Part shown: in pieces, positions 23,322-34,261 of the stretch | Numbering within the stretch: position 1 is the first letter of the stretch | Layout of the letters: each line of letters opens with the position of its first letter | NCBI GenBank assembly: GCA_022605405.1 | Contig: JABYQQ010000009.1 | Coordinates: 682,001-746,000 of the forward strand | Reading direction: 5' to 3' | Length of the DNA: 64,000 nucleotides | From: Earliella scabrosa | Lineage: Eukaryota > Basidiomycota > Agaricomycetes > Polyporales > Polyporaceae | Made by a program: the position numbers and the translations under genes | The notes under the pieces: generated by a model | Databases searched by the model: none | What the model saw: the letters and a program-made list of their open reading frames with translations, nothing else | Told to the model about the DNA's origin: nothing

Positions 23322-23612
23322 GAGTCATTGCTCGAGGCCCCTAGGCTGGAACTTGGATGTGTCCGGCGCCGAGGGCGTCTGATCAAGCCTCCTGCTCGAT
23401 AAGGCAGGAAGGACGGGTGTTCGGTCTTAAGATGAACATAAGTACCTCTGTATGCCACAGTTGCCGCGTTTCAACATCTAGACACGAGAATGGTCCAACC
23501 GTTCTTTGCGATTTGAAACTGGTTCATCTAAGCGACCATGTCACTAGAATTCGGACCTCGACTTATGGGACAAGTCGTCCTAGATCATGATGCCTTACGG
23601 ATAGTCACCCAA

Positions 23613-24819
23613 TCAAAGCCTGGTCACCGACCACTCCAGCAAATGGTATGGGTCCGTTTTATCCGGGTACGTCCCAAACAAGCTGTCCCCGCCAATCTCC
23701 TTCCGGACGCGTGCCTCCACTCTCACCTGCGCGCCAACCTCGGCGAAGACGCCCTCCCAGAGCTCGCGCCAACTCTCGGGCGAGTGGCAGTTCATCTGCG
23801 TGCCCGGCGCCGGGCACCATAAGCCCTTCTCGTGGCGCCCGCCCTGAACACCCAACAGCATCGAGCCGGGCAGGGGAGAGAGCAGGGATGCGAGGAGGCG
23901 CGCGACGCGCGCTTGGCCGTCGTACTTGAAGAGGTGGAAGAATGCGCCGGTGAAGATTGCGGAGACGTGTCCGTGCAGTTCGCTGAGAGATTTGACAGCG
24001 GAGAGGGGCGGGGCAGGCGGACTTAGAGGAGTAGTGGAGGTGGGGAGTGGTGGCGCGAGCGAGAGGAAGGACGGATCGAGGATGTTACCTTCGAGGAAGG
24101 GGACAGGGAAAGTCGTCTGCGTGGAGCGGAAGAGCTCGTGGCCGAGGTCCCAAAGGTCTGTTGTGAGATGCGGAGGTTGAAGTGTGTGAGCTATAATGAG
24201 AGTAGGCACATGCGCTCACTCTTGCTCAGGTCGGCCGCGATGACGTTCTCCACCGGCCAGCCGTCCAGGACGGCCTTGCGCGCGTCGTTACCGACTGGGA
24301 GCGCGAATTGCGTGCAGGTTCGTGTATCATGAGAACCAGAAGAGTGTCTTGATCAGCATCAGAAGAGGCAACGCGAGAGAAGGGCAAGACTGACAGCAGC
24401 ATCCCATGTCCAGGAATATCGCGCCTTCGCGCTCTATTCCTAGCTTGATGAATTGTGGGTACGCCGGAAGGCGTGCGATCTTGAGTCTGGTATTGCTGCC
24501 GTTAGAGCGAGCTTCGAGGGGCGTCTTGATGGCCGTCGCCTTGGACGCACCTCATGAACTCGAACATCCGGATGCATGGGTACTTGTAAAGCTGCAAATT
24601 GAGATAACGTGTCAATTTACATCCTTGGGGCCAGCTACCATCGAGGCCAGATGGACGTACCGCGAAGGCTTTGGTCTGCACCGCGATGATGTGCCGCTTA
24701 AGCTCTTCGTCGTCCTGGATGCCTGTCGTAGTCTTCATGAAAGCTTTCTCCTCGTCGTCTGGAGCATACAGCGACTCGTCAAGGGGTTTGTTCCATCCTG
24801 GCCGATGTGTCTCCGACAT
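23613..24819 (-). CDS. Class I SAM-dependent methyltransferase, copy 2
   Basis: Five exons (24819-24661, 24591-24551, 24486-24395, 24294-24220, 24157-23613) encode 303 residues. The first four exon lengths (159, 41, 92, 75) are identical to copy 1. It has motif I FLDMGCCFGNDARK, VIAADLS, LWDLGHELFRS, SAIFTGAFFHLFKYD, PLPGSMLLGVQGG and the C-terminal YHLLEWSVTRL. It is soluble, with no signal peptide. The N-terminal block YAPDDEEKAFMKTTTGIQDD is shared with copy 1 and seems to be a family feature. The methyl acceptor is unknown. A TATA-like AAATATAAG (24891-24883) is about 65-70 nt upstream. Confidence 0.85.
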
Positions 24820-25665
24820 CTTGAGTCGAGGTTTGGCAGAGGTAGAGGTGAGGAGTTAGTGAGTGCACCGGCCTCAAGCTGTCTTATATTTGTCGCTGGG
24901 TCCCGACTGCGGGTGCGTGAGCTTGGAATGTGGGGTACAAGCGAGTCTATGCTTCGGGAATTCTGCAACGCGGCAGCGGACTCGCAATTCACGGCCATCG
25001 AACTCAATCACCTTGCGCGCGTATTTCTTCGGGAAATAATACACGGCGATAGTGTGGGAGCTCAATGAGGTCCGGGACTGGTGCAAACGGTGTTGGGTAT
25101 TGATCCAGTGTCCACAAGAGACGTTGCGCTACCCTCGCCCCAATAAGTCCTGGTACGCACCACAGAATGGTACCCATCCCTGTTCGCCAATGCCGTCATA
25201 GTAGTCTTCGACGCGCGCGTCATTGTAACCGTTACTCAAGGATGGGAGTGCAAAGTGAAAGCGTCGAGTTCAACTCGAAGAGAGAGTTCACTGCCACTGG
25301 CCAGAACGCCGAGTCGTTGGCGCGTATCACGTGATACGACCGGGCGCACCAGCGCTTGTGCTACTACCCCCGAGGCGATTCAAGTTCGTACGCATCTCAT
25401 GTGTTTAGCCTCTGTACTGGTAGAAATCTTGTCGGAAGCTACTCAACGAATTGCGTCTCTAGCATCAAGATGTATCCAGTCAGAAGTGAGAGCCTGACAA
25501 GCGCCGAGGCGCTAAAATCCCTTCACATTTGCATAGGATGACTCTTCACACAACCACCAGTCTTCTCCGCCCCGTCGACGTCGACCCTGACCTCCCCGCC
25601 GACCGCGCATTGTTGACGACCTGAACGCAGTGGAGAAATGATCTGCTGTCTTGCGCTCACTCTCC
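24820..25665. other. Intergenic region between methyltransferase-2 and RRN5-like gene
   Basis: Divergent promoters; no gene supported. Short open frames at 25255-25541 have no motif. Confidence 0.5.
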
Positions 25666-28311
25666 ATGCCCATGCCCACCCCTGACGACGACGACGTCGA
25701 CTCGACTCATTACCCGTCTATCTTCTCCGAACACTTTGACGACTTCCGAGCGCACCTCGCCGGCAGGGATTACGATGACGATCCCCCTCCAGCCTCAAAA
25801 CTTCCACCTCGCGCGTTTTGGACCTCGGCGGAGAAGGATGTATTCTTCCACGCACTCGCGGTACATTCCCGCCTCCGGCCTGACTTGATCGCGGAGGAGG
25901 TCAAGACCAAGACAATCCCCGATATATGCGTCTATCTCGCCCTTCTGGAGGAAGCGGACCATGAGCTCTCGCAGGCTGTTGCGTACGCGGGGGGCAGAAA
26001 CCGCTACTCTCAGGTCAAACTCTCTCGCCAAGACCTTCCTACAGCTATAGAGGTGTCCGACGAATGGATCACCTACGAGGAACGTGCAGCGGACACTCTG
26101 GTCGCGGCCGAGATTGCACACGAGCCGGAGACCGTCCTCCAGGAAAGAGAGGAAGAGGTCAACTCTCGCAGGAGCCTTATCCGTGCATCAAGGGGCGGGG
26201 CGCGGACGGCGTCCAACGAGCGGGACAGGGACGGAGAGAGGGAGAGGCGGAAGGCGTTTGAGGAGTGGCTGGCTCAAAGGGAAGAAGACTGGAAGGGCGA
26301 GGACCTGTTGCTGTCCTTGGACAAGGTGGGCCTCACTACCCTGGACCGTATATTGCGGGACGATGAAGAGGGTCGGGGCCTCATGCTCGATACCCATAAC
26401 GGAGAATTCAAAGCCACAACCGACGGGACTCACGGGAACGGTCCGCCCGACAACCAAGAGCACGTCGACGGTATTCGCGAAGACCTCATCGATCCCGTAT
26501 TGCTAGAGCTCTCCCAAGCTTCTGCACCTGTCGCTACCACGCCCGACTCGGTCACCGTGCATGATCCCCCAGGTGAACATGCTACTCATCACCCAGTGCA
26601 GCCATCTGCCACCTCATTCCAGCCGAATACTCCACCATTCATGCCAACTCTCCTCCCGCCATTCGAACAGCGGTCCCCAGCTGGTTGTATTGCTCCTTCT
26701 GTCGCACCGTCCGGAAGCACCGAGGATGGTGGAGATGTATCGCAAATGTCTCCCGCTTCCAGGAGACGCTACCAGAAGAGACTTTACATGCGTCGCAAGC
26801 GGGCCAAAGCGACCGGGGAAGCCATCAACGAGAACGCAGAGCGATTGAAACCCGGTCGAAAGCCTAAGAAACGCCCGGAGAAGGCCGAGTCGTCTACTTC
26901 TACCCCAGCTCCATCTACCCCAGCTCCAGAAGCCGTGCGTGAGCAAACAGCGACCCCGCTCGAGAGCGTTGGTACTACACTCTGTGACGAGACGTCGGCG
27001 TACAGACACCCAAAAGTATCCGGCTTGACGCAACCTTACAAGCGTCAAATGCAATTTCTGTCCAAGGGCGTGGATGCTCAGCGTCTCCGGAGGGAAGGTC
27101 TTGATCTCTTCCACCTCCAAACGGTCTCGAAGCTCATGCAGTATGTCCCCCTGACTCCCGACCTTTAAAATTGAATACTCACGCCATCCACAGAACCTAC
27201 AATGAGCTCCACGATGTCCCCTCCACAGTCGCCTCCAAGATCTCCGCCGACACGCTGCGATTGCTCCATGGTCTTGTGGTGAGATTCATCTCGCAGGTCA
27301 TCTCTCGTGCGATCGTTGTTCGTGAGCAAGAACGCATTGCCAAGTTGCAAACCAAAGCCTGGCGAGTCAGAGAGAACCAGGTTAGTATTCACACGGGCGA
27401 TCCCACGCTTCGTCTCTGACATGGCACCTTGTCAGGTCGTCTCCTCTGCGAATGTCAAGAGCGCTCTCGCGCTATATGGCGCGGACTCGTTGGACAAGAG
27501 AACGCATTTCTCTGCATTGCTCCAGAAACTTGGTCTAGACGAAGAGTCTGAGGCCGAGGGCGAACCAGACCTGGACGAGCAGGCTGAGAAACCTGCTGTC
27601 GAAGGAGCTGGTGTACCCCCAGACGATGCTGAAGAGAAGGGACCGGACGTTGAGAGCGAAAGCACCCGCGACGTCCCACTCCATCTTGAACCGCTTCCAC
27701 TCTTGCAGACGATGTTCCCTCCATTCATGAACCCACCATCGTCGGGACTTCACTTTGGCGACGAGCCCGACGCGATCAATCCCGCCATATACATGCCATG
27801 GCCCTCCTCAAGTCTCCTCTCTACCGCAACCGAGCCCCCTGATGAGGACGAACTCCTACCCGAGGATTTTGATGAGGCGGGGTTCAAGCACGAGCTCGCA
27901 GAAGAGAAGACGCTGGAATACGACGATCATCTCCGCGACAAGGAAGGCGAGGAAGCGTTATGGATCCGGGTCGGGAAGGTCCCCGCACCTCCCACTCAGA
28001 CGACTCCTCTCCCAGGTGCAGACACCCAGGGACAGCCCTCGCGGAGTCGCACGAGCCGGCGGCCGACTCGGAAGCGGAAACGGGCCGCTGTGGGGGAGGA
28101 CGGCGGGAGTTCGGACGAACGTGATGTGGAGGCTGAGTTATTCGGCGATGGAGAGGGCCCCGATGCCGTTGAACAGGTCGCTCCTCCCGGTTCCCGGAAG
28201 AGGCGCAAGCGTACAGGCAAACGATGGCTCTCGCAGAAACAGCTCATGTACCAGGAGCCTGACCCGAATGGGCGGATCAAGAGTAGTGTGTATGTGCTCG
28301 ATAGCGATTGA
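25666..28311 (+). CDS. RRN5: RRN5-like subunit of the RNA polymerase I upstream activation factor
   Basis: Three exons (25666-27140, 27194-27380, 27436-28311) give 845 residues. A SANT/Myb-like module lies at residues about 48-100 (RAFWTSAEKDVFFHALAVHS, then the helix IPDICVYLALLEEA). A basic, Pro-rich middle (RRRYQKRLYMRRKRAK, RKPKKRPEK) follows. Residues about 492-575 look like a histone-fold segment (TVASKISADTLRLLHGLVVR ... VVSSANVKSALALYG) split over the two introns. The C-terminus is acidic and ends in a basic patch (GSRKRRKRTGKRW). The SANT plus histone-fold pairing is what is known for Rrn5 of the UAF complex at rDNA promoters. The protein is longer than yeast Rrn5 because of low-complexity segments. 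An alternative reading is another SANT-domain chromatin factor. Confidence 0.72.
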
Positions 28312-28799
28312 ACGTGGTGGAGGGCATTTGGCTGTCGATCGGACTGGTAGTTTTGTTGGGTGTATCTCTTGACAAGTACTATATAGTGTCTTAACTATCT
28401 ACCGCGTATATTCTCTATAGCATACATGTACTGCGCTGCTACAGAGCGGTGAAGCTTGGACTACAAAAGCTTTGGAACGGCGATGTGCAGCATGCATCAA
28501 AACCATAAGGCAAGCTACACTGAGAGGCGGCGCAGGGCGCGATAGCACGGGATGCGCACAATGCCCGCGAGCAACGGAGACGTTATATGAACGAGGTCAA
28601 AGGGCGCTGTGCCAGCATGGGGAGAATATGCTCATACGCTCGGCGACAGGAGTGGGTGTAGGTCGCGAGGATGGTGGCAATTTCGAAGAAAATGAAGGTG
28701 TGTGTCATCGTCTGTCCATAACCGAGTCGTCAATACCATGAATCGCCAGAAGGATACGAACTCGAACAAGACGTACCTCGGCGTCCGGGTATACGGCTC

Positions 28800-28905
28800 G
28801 CTATGCTTGGTCGACTCATGGAACCCGGGATGAGGGAGACGATATGCTTCATGATCCAGGCTTCACAGTTGGCTTTTTGACGGTCATCCAGGACAAACAT
28901 GAGTG
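28800..28905 (-). pseudogene. Relic of the 5' end of an F-box/LRR paralog
   Basis: Aligns to the first exon of the F-box gene starting at 59095. A 25-nt stretch around 28828-28852 differs from the intact copy at only about three positions, and the helix KHI(V/I)S(L/F)IP is still readable. The reading frame has an early stop (about 11 codons after the ATG-equivalent) and the rest of the gene is missing. Confidence 0.65.
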
Positions 28906-28957
28906 CTAGTGCATATATATGTGCCAGTACTAGTGACGAGGAGGCTTTTGCCATGAT

Positions 28958-29090
28958 AACTGAACCGATGGTAGTCCAGTTCTGAGTTTGGGTTGTCGCC
29001 ATCGAACAGGAAGGGGTCAATCGCCAGCAGGGAACCTTGTACGCTGATCGGAAGCACCTCGGTGGCATGGTGTATTAGGCGTACGTGTAA
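28958..29090 (-). pseudogene. Relic of one GMC oxidoreductase exon
   Basis: The minus strand reads VLPISVQGSLLAIDPFLFDG, matching exon 7 of GMC-3 (54893-54768: ILPISVQGFPLAIDPFMFDG), including part of the upstream intron (a decayed CACACCATG-like stretch). The GLPFNLDCNSGD segment is deleted, the sequence then rejoins at TIG, and no other GMC exon is nearby. It is clearly closer to GMC-3 than to copies 1 and 2, which read PISVAGV/SVPGV here. Confidence 0.75.
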
Positions 29091-29802
29091 GGACGAACAC
29101 AAAGGCAAACCTTCCAATATGGTGCACGCTACTTACGAGTCTTCTCGAAGTTGTACGCGATACCGAGGGTGGGTCCATCGAGCCTCCCTTCGGGTCGGGT
29201 ACTGCGACAGTCGATGAGTACTCGTGTCGGAGCGGACAACCAGAGGGTTTTCCCAGCCACAGGCGGCCCGCGCTGCTCCAGTCGATGCTCCGTCGAAGAG
29301 TGTCGATCGCACTGCTGGGTCGACTCTTGTACGCCGCAATTCTTGCGTCCTCGATTGCTCAGATGGATTCCGGTAGGACCCGTAGTGTCTCAGGTATCCG
29401 AAACCTCGCAGCGCGACACCAGGGAGGGGTTTGCTTGGAGGTGTTCGTTGAACTAGTTAATGAGTAGGCGGGCAGTGGGCGGCGCCCGCCGCCGGGCGGG
29501 CGTGATCGCATGTGTTGGAATTGGTCTGCAGACTCATCATGGACTCACCATGTAGCAATAGGACGCTGTATAAGTTCTGTTCGTGGTCTCCATTGGCCAG
29601 TTTAGAGGTCGTCATTGGCGTACGTTACATACTTACTGCCCGGGCGGCGGGTAACCCGCGGTAAGAGTGGACCAAGTGGCATAAGCGCCGATGGCGCTGA
29701 CTGACCTTGACTGACCCATCGTCTTGGAGTTGGCAAGCTCCCTGGCTTCACCCATCTCCACCAACCGTCCACTTCCGCCTGACCCCCATCTCCTCGTTCG
29801 AT

Positions 29803-32800
29803 ATGGCGGCCAACAACAAAGCAAACAAGCTGGCCTTCTTGTCCATGCCAGCTCCGGCTTCATATGTTGCGGGTCTTGGTCGAGGGTGAGGTCGGGTTGT
29901 CGTGCATCAAGGGACCATACTCATGACATCCTCCTAGTGCTTCCGGTTTCACCACCCGTTCCGATATCGGTCCAGCACGTGAAGGGCCTTCTGCGGAGAC
30001 TATTGCGTGAGTGAACATTCCTCCTAGCATCCGAATTACTCGTTGATTGTGCAATTGCAGAGAGGCACAAGCTAGACGAGGCGAAGAGCCAGAAATCGAC
30101 CCGGACCAGTTCCAAGATCCTGACAACGAATACGGCCTATTTGCAGGGACAACATATGAAGCGGATGATGAAGAGGCGGATCGGATCTATGAGCTAGTGG
30201 ACAAGAACATGGACGCCAGGAGGCGTGCTCGGAGGTACGTGGTTAACTCATTTTCCGTTCTTATCACACCGAGAGGGGCATCCACAATCTTGTCGCACTC
30301 TTCCTTGGCCAGAATGCGTGAATCATCTTGCGCAGCTCACTGTATGCGCACTCTTGGAGCGGCTACTGTGTTCCTACTGCTGCCATGTCTGAACGCCACA
30401 CGTACTGACCCGATGGATTCTCAGAGAAGCACGAGAGAATGAAGAACTCGCAAAGCATCGTGCAGAGCGCCCCAAGATCCAGCAGCAGTTTGCGGATCTT
30501 AAGCGTGGTTTGGCCGTCGTCACGGATGAAGAATGGGAGAGCATTCCTGAGGTGGGCAATCTCACGAGGAAAAAGCGTAAGAGGGACGAGAGGTCATTCG
30601 TTGTATCCGACAGCGTCATTGTCGGAGATAGGGCTAGGACCGAGTACGAAACCTCGTTGGATTCCCGTCAACAAGCGGTATGTCTTCTGTTCTAGCAATA
30701 TCGTTGGCACGTCACGGTACTCATCAAGTATGCACTAGACCGGCGGGTTCGAGACGCCTGCAGACAATGGCACCCTCACGAACTTTGCGGAAATGAGCCA
30801 AGCTCGTGACAAGATTCTTTCACTCAAACTTGACCAAGTCTCTGGCACCGCTACCTCTGGGCTACAAACATCTATCGATCCCAAAGGTTACCTCACTTCG
30901 CTGGATAGCGTGGTGTTGAAGACAGATGCTGAGATCGGTGACATTAAGCGTGCTCGCATGCTCTTCGACTCGCTTGTCAAGTCCAACCCGAAGCATGCTC
31001 CTGGTTGGATTGCTGCAGCTCGCCTTGAGGAACACGCCGGAAGAATGGTTGCCGCGCGGAAGCTTATCAAGCAAGGGTGCGAGCAATGTCCCAAAAACGA
31101 AGACGTTTGGCTGGAAGCTGCTCGTCTACACGTTAGTGATCCGTACCATCCCTTGCCTTTTTTGCTGACGACTCTCGCAGAATAATGACGATGCCAAGGT
31201 CATCCTCGCGAATGCAGTGCAACATGTCGGCCAGAGTGTCAAGATATGGATGGCTGCTGCCGATCTAGAACACGACATCAAGGCGAAGAAGCGTGTGCTC
31301 CGCAAAGGTACGAAGCTCAGTCAAGTCGACACATGGCTCTACTCATGCGACATATTCAGCCCTCGAGCACATTCCGAACTCCGTGCGCCTGTGGAAGGAG
31401 ACGGTCAACCTCGAATCCTCCGCCTCCGATGCCCGTATCCTGCTCTCGCGTGCGGTAGAGGTGATTCCGCAATCGGTAGAACTATGGCTCGCACTTGCGC
31501 GTCTGGAGACACCCGACAAGGCTAAAGCCGTGCTGAACAAAGCTCGCAAGGCCGTCCCGACTAGCCACGAGATCTGGATAGCTGCCGGTCGTCTCCTCGA
31601 GCAGGAGGCATACGCTACCGAGAAGTCGGACGAGCAACGCGAGAAGGAGCTCGCTCTTGTCGACAAGACCATCGAAGCGGGTGTCCGCGAGCTCCGTCGC
31701 CATCAGGTCCTGCTGACGCGCGAGCAGTGGCTCAAGGAGGCTGAGCGGTGCGAGAACGAAGGAGCCATCCGGACGTGCGAGGGAATCATCAAGGCTACGA
31801 TTGCCATGGACGTCGAAGAGGAGGATCGACTCGACACCTGGACTAGCGATGCTGAAGCAGCCGAGGCCAAGGGTAACATTGGTGCGGCTCGCGCCATCCT
31901 TGCGTATGCCCTCAGGGTATTCCCAGACAAGAAGAGCTTGTGGCGCAAGGCAGCGGACCTCGAGAAAGCGCGGGGCACACGGTATGTCCTTTTGGTGATG
32001 AACTTTATTGATGTCGGCGTCGGGATTGATGACTTCACTCTTACTGTAGCGAATCGCTGAACGCCATCCTCGAGCGTGCTGTGCATCATTGTCCGCAGGC
32101 CGAGGTTCTTTGGCTTATGTGGGCGAAGGAGAAGTGGATGGCCGGAGACGTACCAGCAGCTCGCGAGGTCCTCGAGCGTGCATTTGTGGCAAACTCAGAA
32201 AGCGAGCAAATCTGGCTTGCTGCCGTCAAGCTCGAAGCTGAGAATGGCGAGCTTGGCGTAGCAAGAGAGCTCCTCGTCCGTGCACGGACAGTCGCCGACA
32301 CGCAGAGGGTGAGCCATATCATCTCATTTGACATCTATGTGAAGTCGGACTCTGATGTCGGGACCTGTTCTCTAGATCTGGATGAAATCCGCTGTGTTCG
32401 AACGCCAACAAGGCCAGCTGGCCAATGCGCTTGAGACGCTTGCGACCGCGATCAAGAAGTATCCCAAGTTCGCGAAGCTGTATATGATCCAAGGGCAGAT
32501 CCATCAGCAGCAAGGTGACCTCGCCGCGGCGCGGGCATCATACGCTGCGGGGATTAAGGCGTGTCCCAAGGACGTGAACCTGTGGATACTTGCAAGCCGT
32601 CTCGAGGAAGCGGACAAGAAGAGTATTAAGGCCCGGGCGCTTTTGGACAAGGCCAGATTGGCAAACCCCGGGAGTGATGTCCTCTGGGCGGAAGCAGTTG
32701 GGGTCGAGGAACGTAGCGGGGGCGCTGCTCAGGCGAAGACGGTACTCGCACGAGGTGCGCGATTGGTTGGGCTCTCACGGCCTACTCTGTATGTGTCATG

Positions 32801-33338
32801 TGGACGACCGTGTGCTGACATGTTATTTTTGCTGCTCTACAGGGCTGCAGGAGTGCCCGACATCAGGCCTGCTGTGGTCAATGGCGATCTGGGCGGAACC
32901 AAGGCCCACGCGGAAGGCGAAGTCGGCCGACGCGCTCCGGAAGGCTGGGAACGACCCGTGGGTGCTCTGCAGCGTCGCGCGGCTATTCTGGGCGGAGCGC
33001 AAGATCGAGAAGGCGCGGGATTGGTTCGGGCGCGCGGTCGCGGCGAACGAGCAGCCGAGCGACACCTGGGGCGACATTTGGGCGTGGTGGCTGAAGTTTG
33101 AGAGACAGCATGGCACGAAGGTGGGTTTGATGTTCGCGACTTTTTGGCAGCATGTCGCTGACAGATGATATGTAATACTCTCTTTTGATTACAGGAGCAG
33201 CAGGAGCAAGTGATCCAGAAGGCGATCAGTGCTGAGCCTCGGTACGGACCGACGTGGCAGCCTATCGCGAAGGACGTCGCGAACACACGCAAGAGTACTA
33301 GGGAAATTCTCGAGCTCGTGGCGAACGCGCTGCACTGA
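29803..33338 (+). CDS. PRP6: Pre-mRNA-splicing factor PRP6/prp1 (U4/U6.U5 tri-snRNP)
   Basis: Eleven exons (29803-29885, 29938-30006, 30061-30234, 30425-30677, 30739-31131, 31181-31307, 31360-31981, 32050-32308, 32376-32754, 32843-33120, 33195-33338) give 926 residues, the family length. The N-terminal PRP1 domain is unmistakable ([60 protein letters not shown]). From residue about 250 on there is an array of HAT/TPR helical repeats ([54 protein letters not shown]). The protein bridges U5 and U4/U6 snRNPs in the tri-snRNP. Intron 3 is 190 nt, about three times the local norm; the others are 49-88 nt. Confidence 0.97.
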
Positions 33339-34261
33339 AGAGACAGCTGGATCGGAGGGGGGGGTTTCGGGGATGGCGGGGTTGTGTTTGCTTGGGTGTG
33401 TACGATTATCAGGATGTGTATTGATTGCTGTGCTCGTTGATCAGAGGCTTGCCGTCATCCGTCAAGCGTGGTCTGTTCGCCATCGACAGACGTCGCGTTC
33501 GGCGTTGTGCACACAGTCCTGACTGGCTGCATCGCTATTGGTGGGACGAAACCGGTGTCGAATCTCACTCGCGATGGTAGTGGACCGGGGACTCTGCTCT
33601 TTTTATACTCAGGTTTTGCCTAGTGCTATGCATTTGCTCCACAGGCGTATCAGCTCGTTGCGCACGTCCGGTGATGCCACGTCCCCGGCGATAGCGTACG
33701 GCTCGTTTCCGCAGTCTGCAGACGACGCTTATGCCATGTCTTCCAACGGGCGTACCTTCCGCGGATCGGGGAGCACTTGTGGAGGTGGTTTGACTGCGCG
33801 TTGACTGCGCAATTGTCGCCTGTATCGTTCTCGCGAGTCGCGACGGCTCGCACATTTGGACTGGAGACAGAGGCGACCTTGGTGAGGTGTATTGTGAGTT
33901 GTTCTCAGGGCTCATGCATGTTTGCCTTGGCCGGATCGAAGAGATTATTGTGATGAGCCAAGGACGAGCAGTGCCTGCGAAGAGGGAGGAGGCAGCATGT
34001 GTTTGGCTGGCCAATGGGAGGGGCGCAACGGGCGTCTTGCCCAGGGGTGCGGGTGATTGGTGGCGAGCGGGATGGTTGCCAGGCTTGTACCACTCCCTCG
34101 GGCTGCACTCAACGGACTCTTCTTATACACGATGCCTGGCATTTGTTCGCACTCTGTGACCTCTCTGGAAGGCCACTCGGTCTGGGATCTGCCTCTTCTC
34201 GCTATCTGGTATACTCTCTTTTCATTTTCTGCGCAGGTCGCCGCTATTTGTTGCTTTCACG
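33339..34261. other. Intergenic region upstream of the aspartic protease
   Basis: No gene supported. Open frames on both strands around 33540-34010 show no motif. The last 150 bases should be the protease promoter (AT-rich TATAC elements near 34119 and 34209). Confidence 0.45.

Larger units (their letters stand above)
28312..29802. other. Intergenic region with decayed gene fragments
   Basis: No intact gene. It contains the composite GMC/F-box relic (28800-29090, listed separately) and a GC-rich, partly self-complementary stretch at 29467-29505 (GGGCGGCGCCCGCC core). The frame at + 29285-29467 starts with a hydrophobic N-terminus but has no supporting homology. Confidence 0.5.

Noticed and set aside
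7610..24819. Calling the duplicated block a full secondary-metabolite cluster
   Set aside because: There is no polyketide synthase, peptide synthetase, terpene cyclase, P450 or transporter of a known class. Only a small repeated module is supported.
29467..29505. GC-rich palindromic stretch as a terminator or regulatory RNA
   Set aside because: It is short, imperfect, in decayed intergenic sequence, and fungal genes do not use such hairpin terminators.
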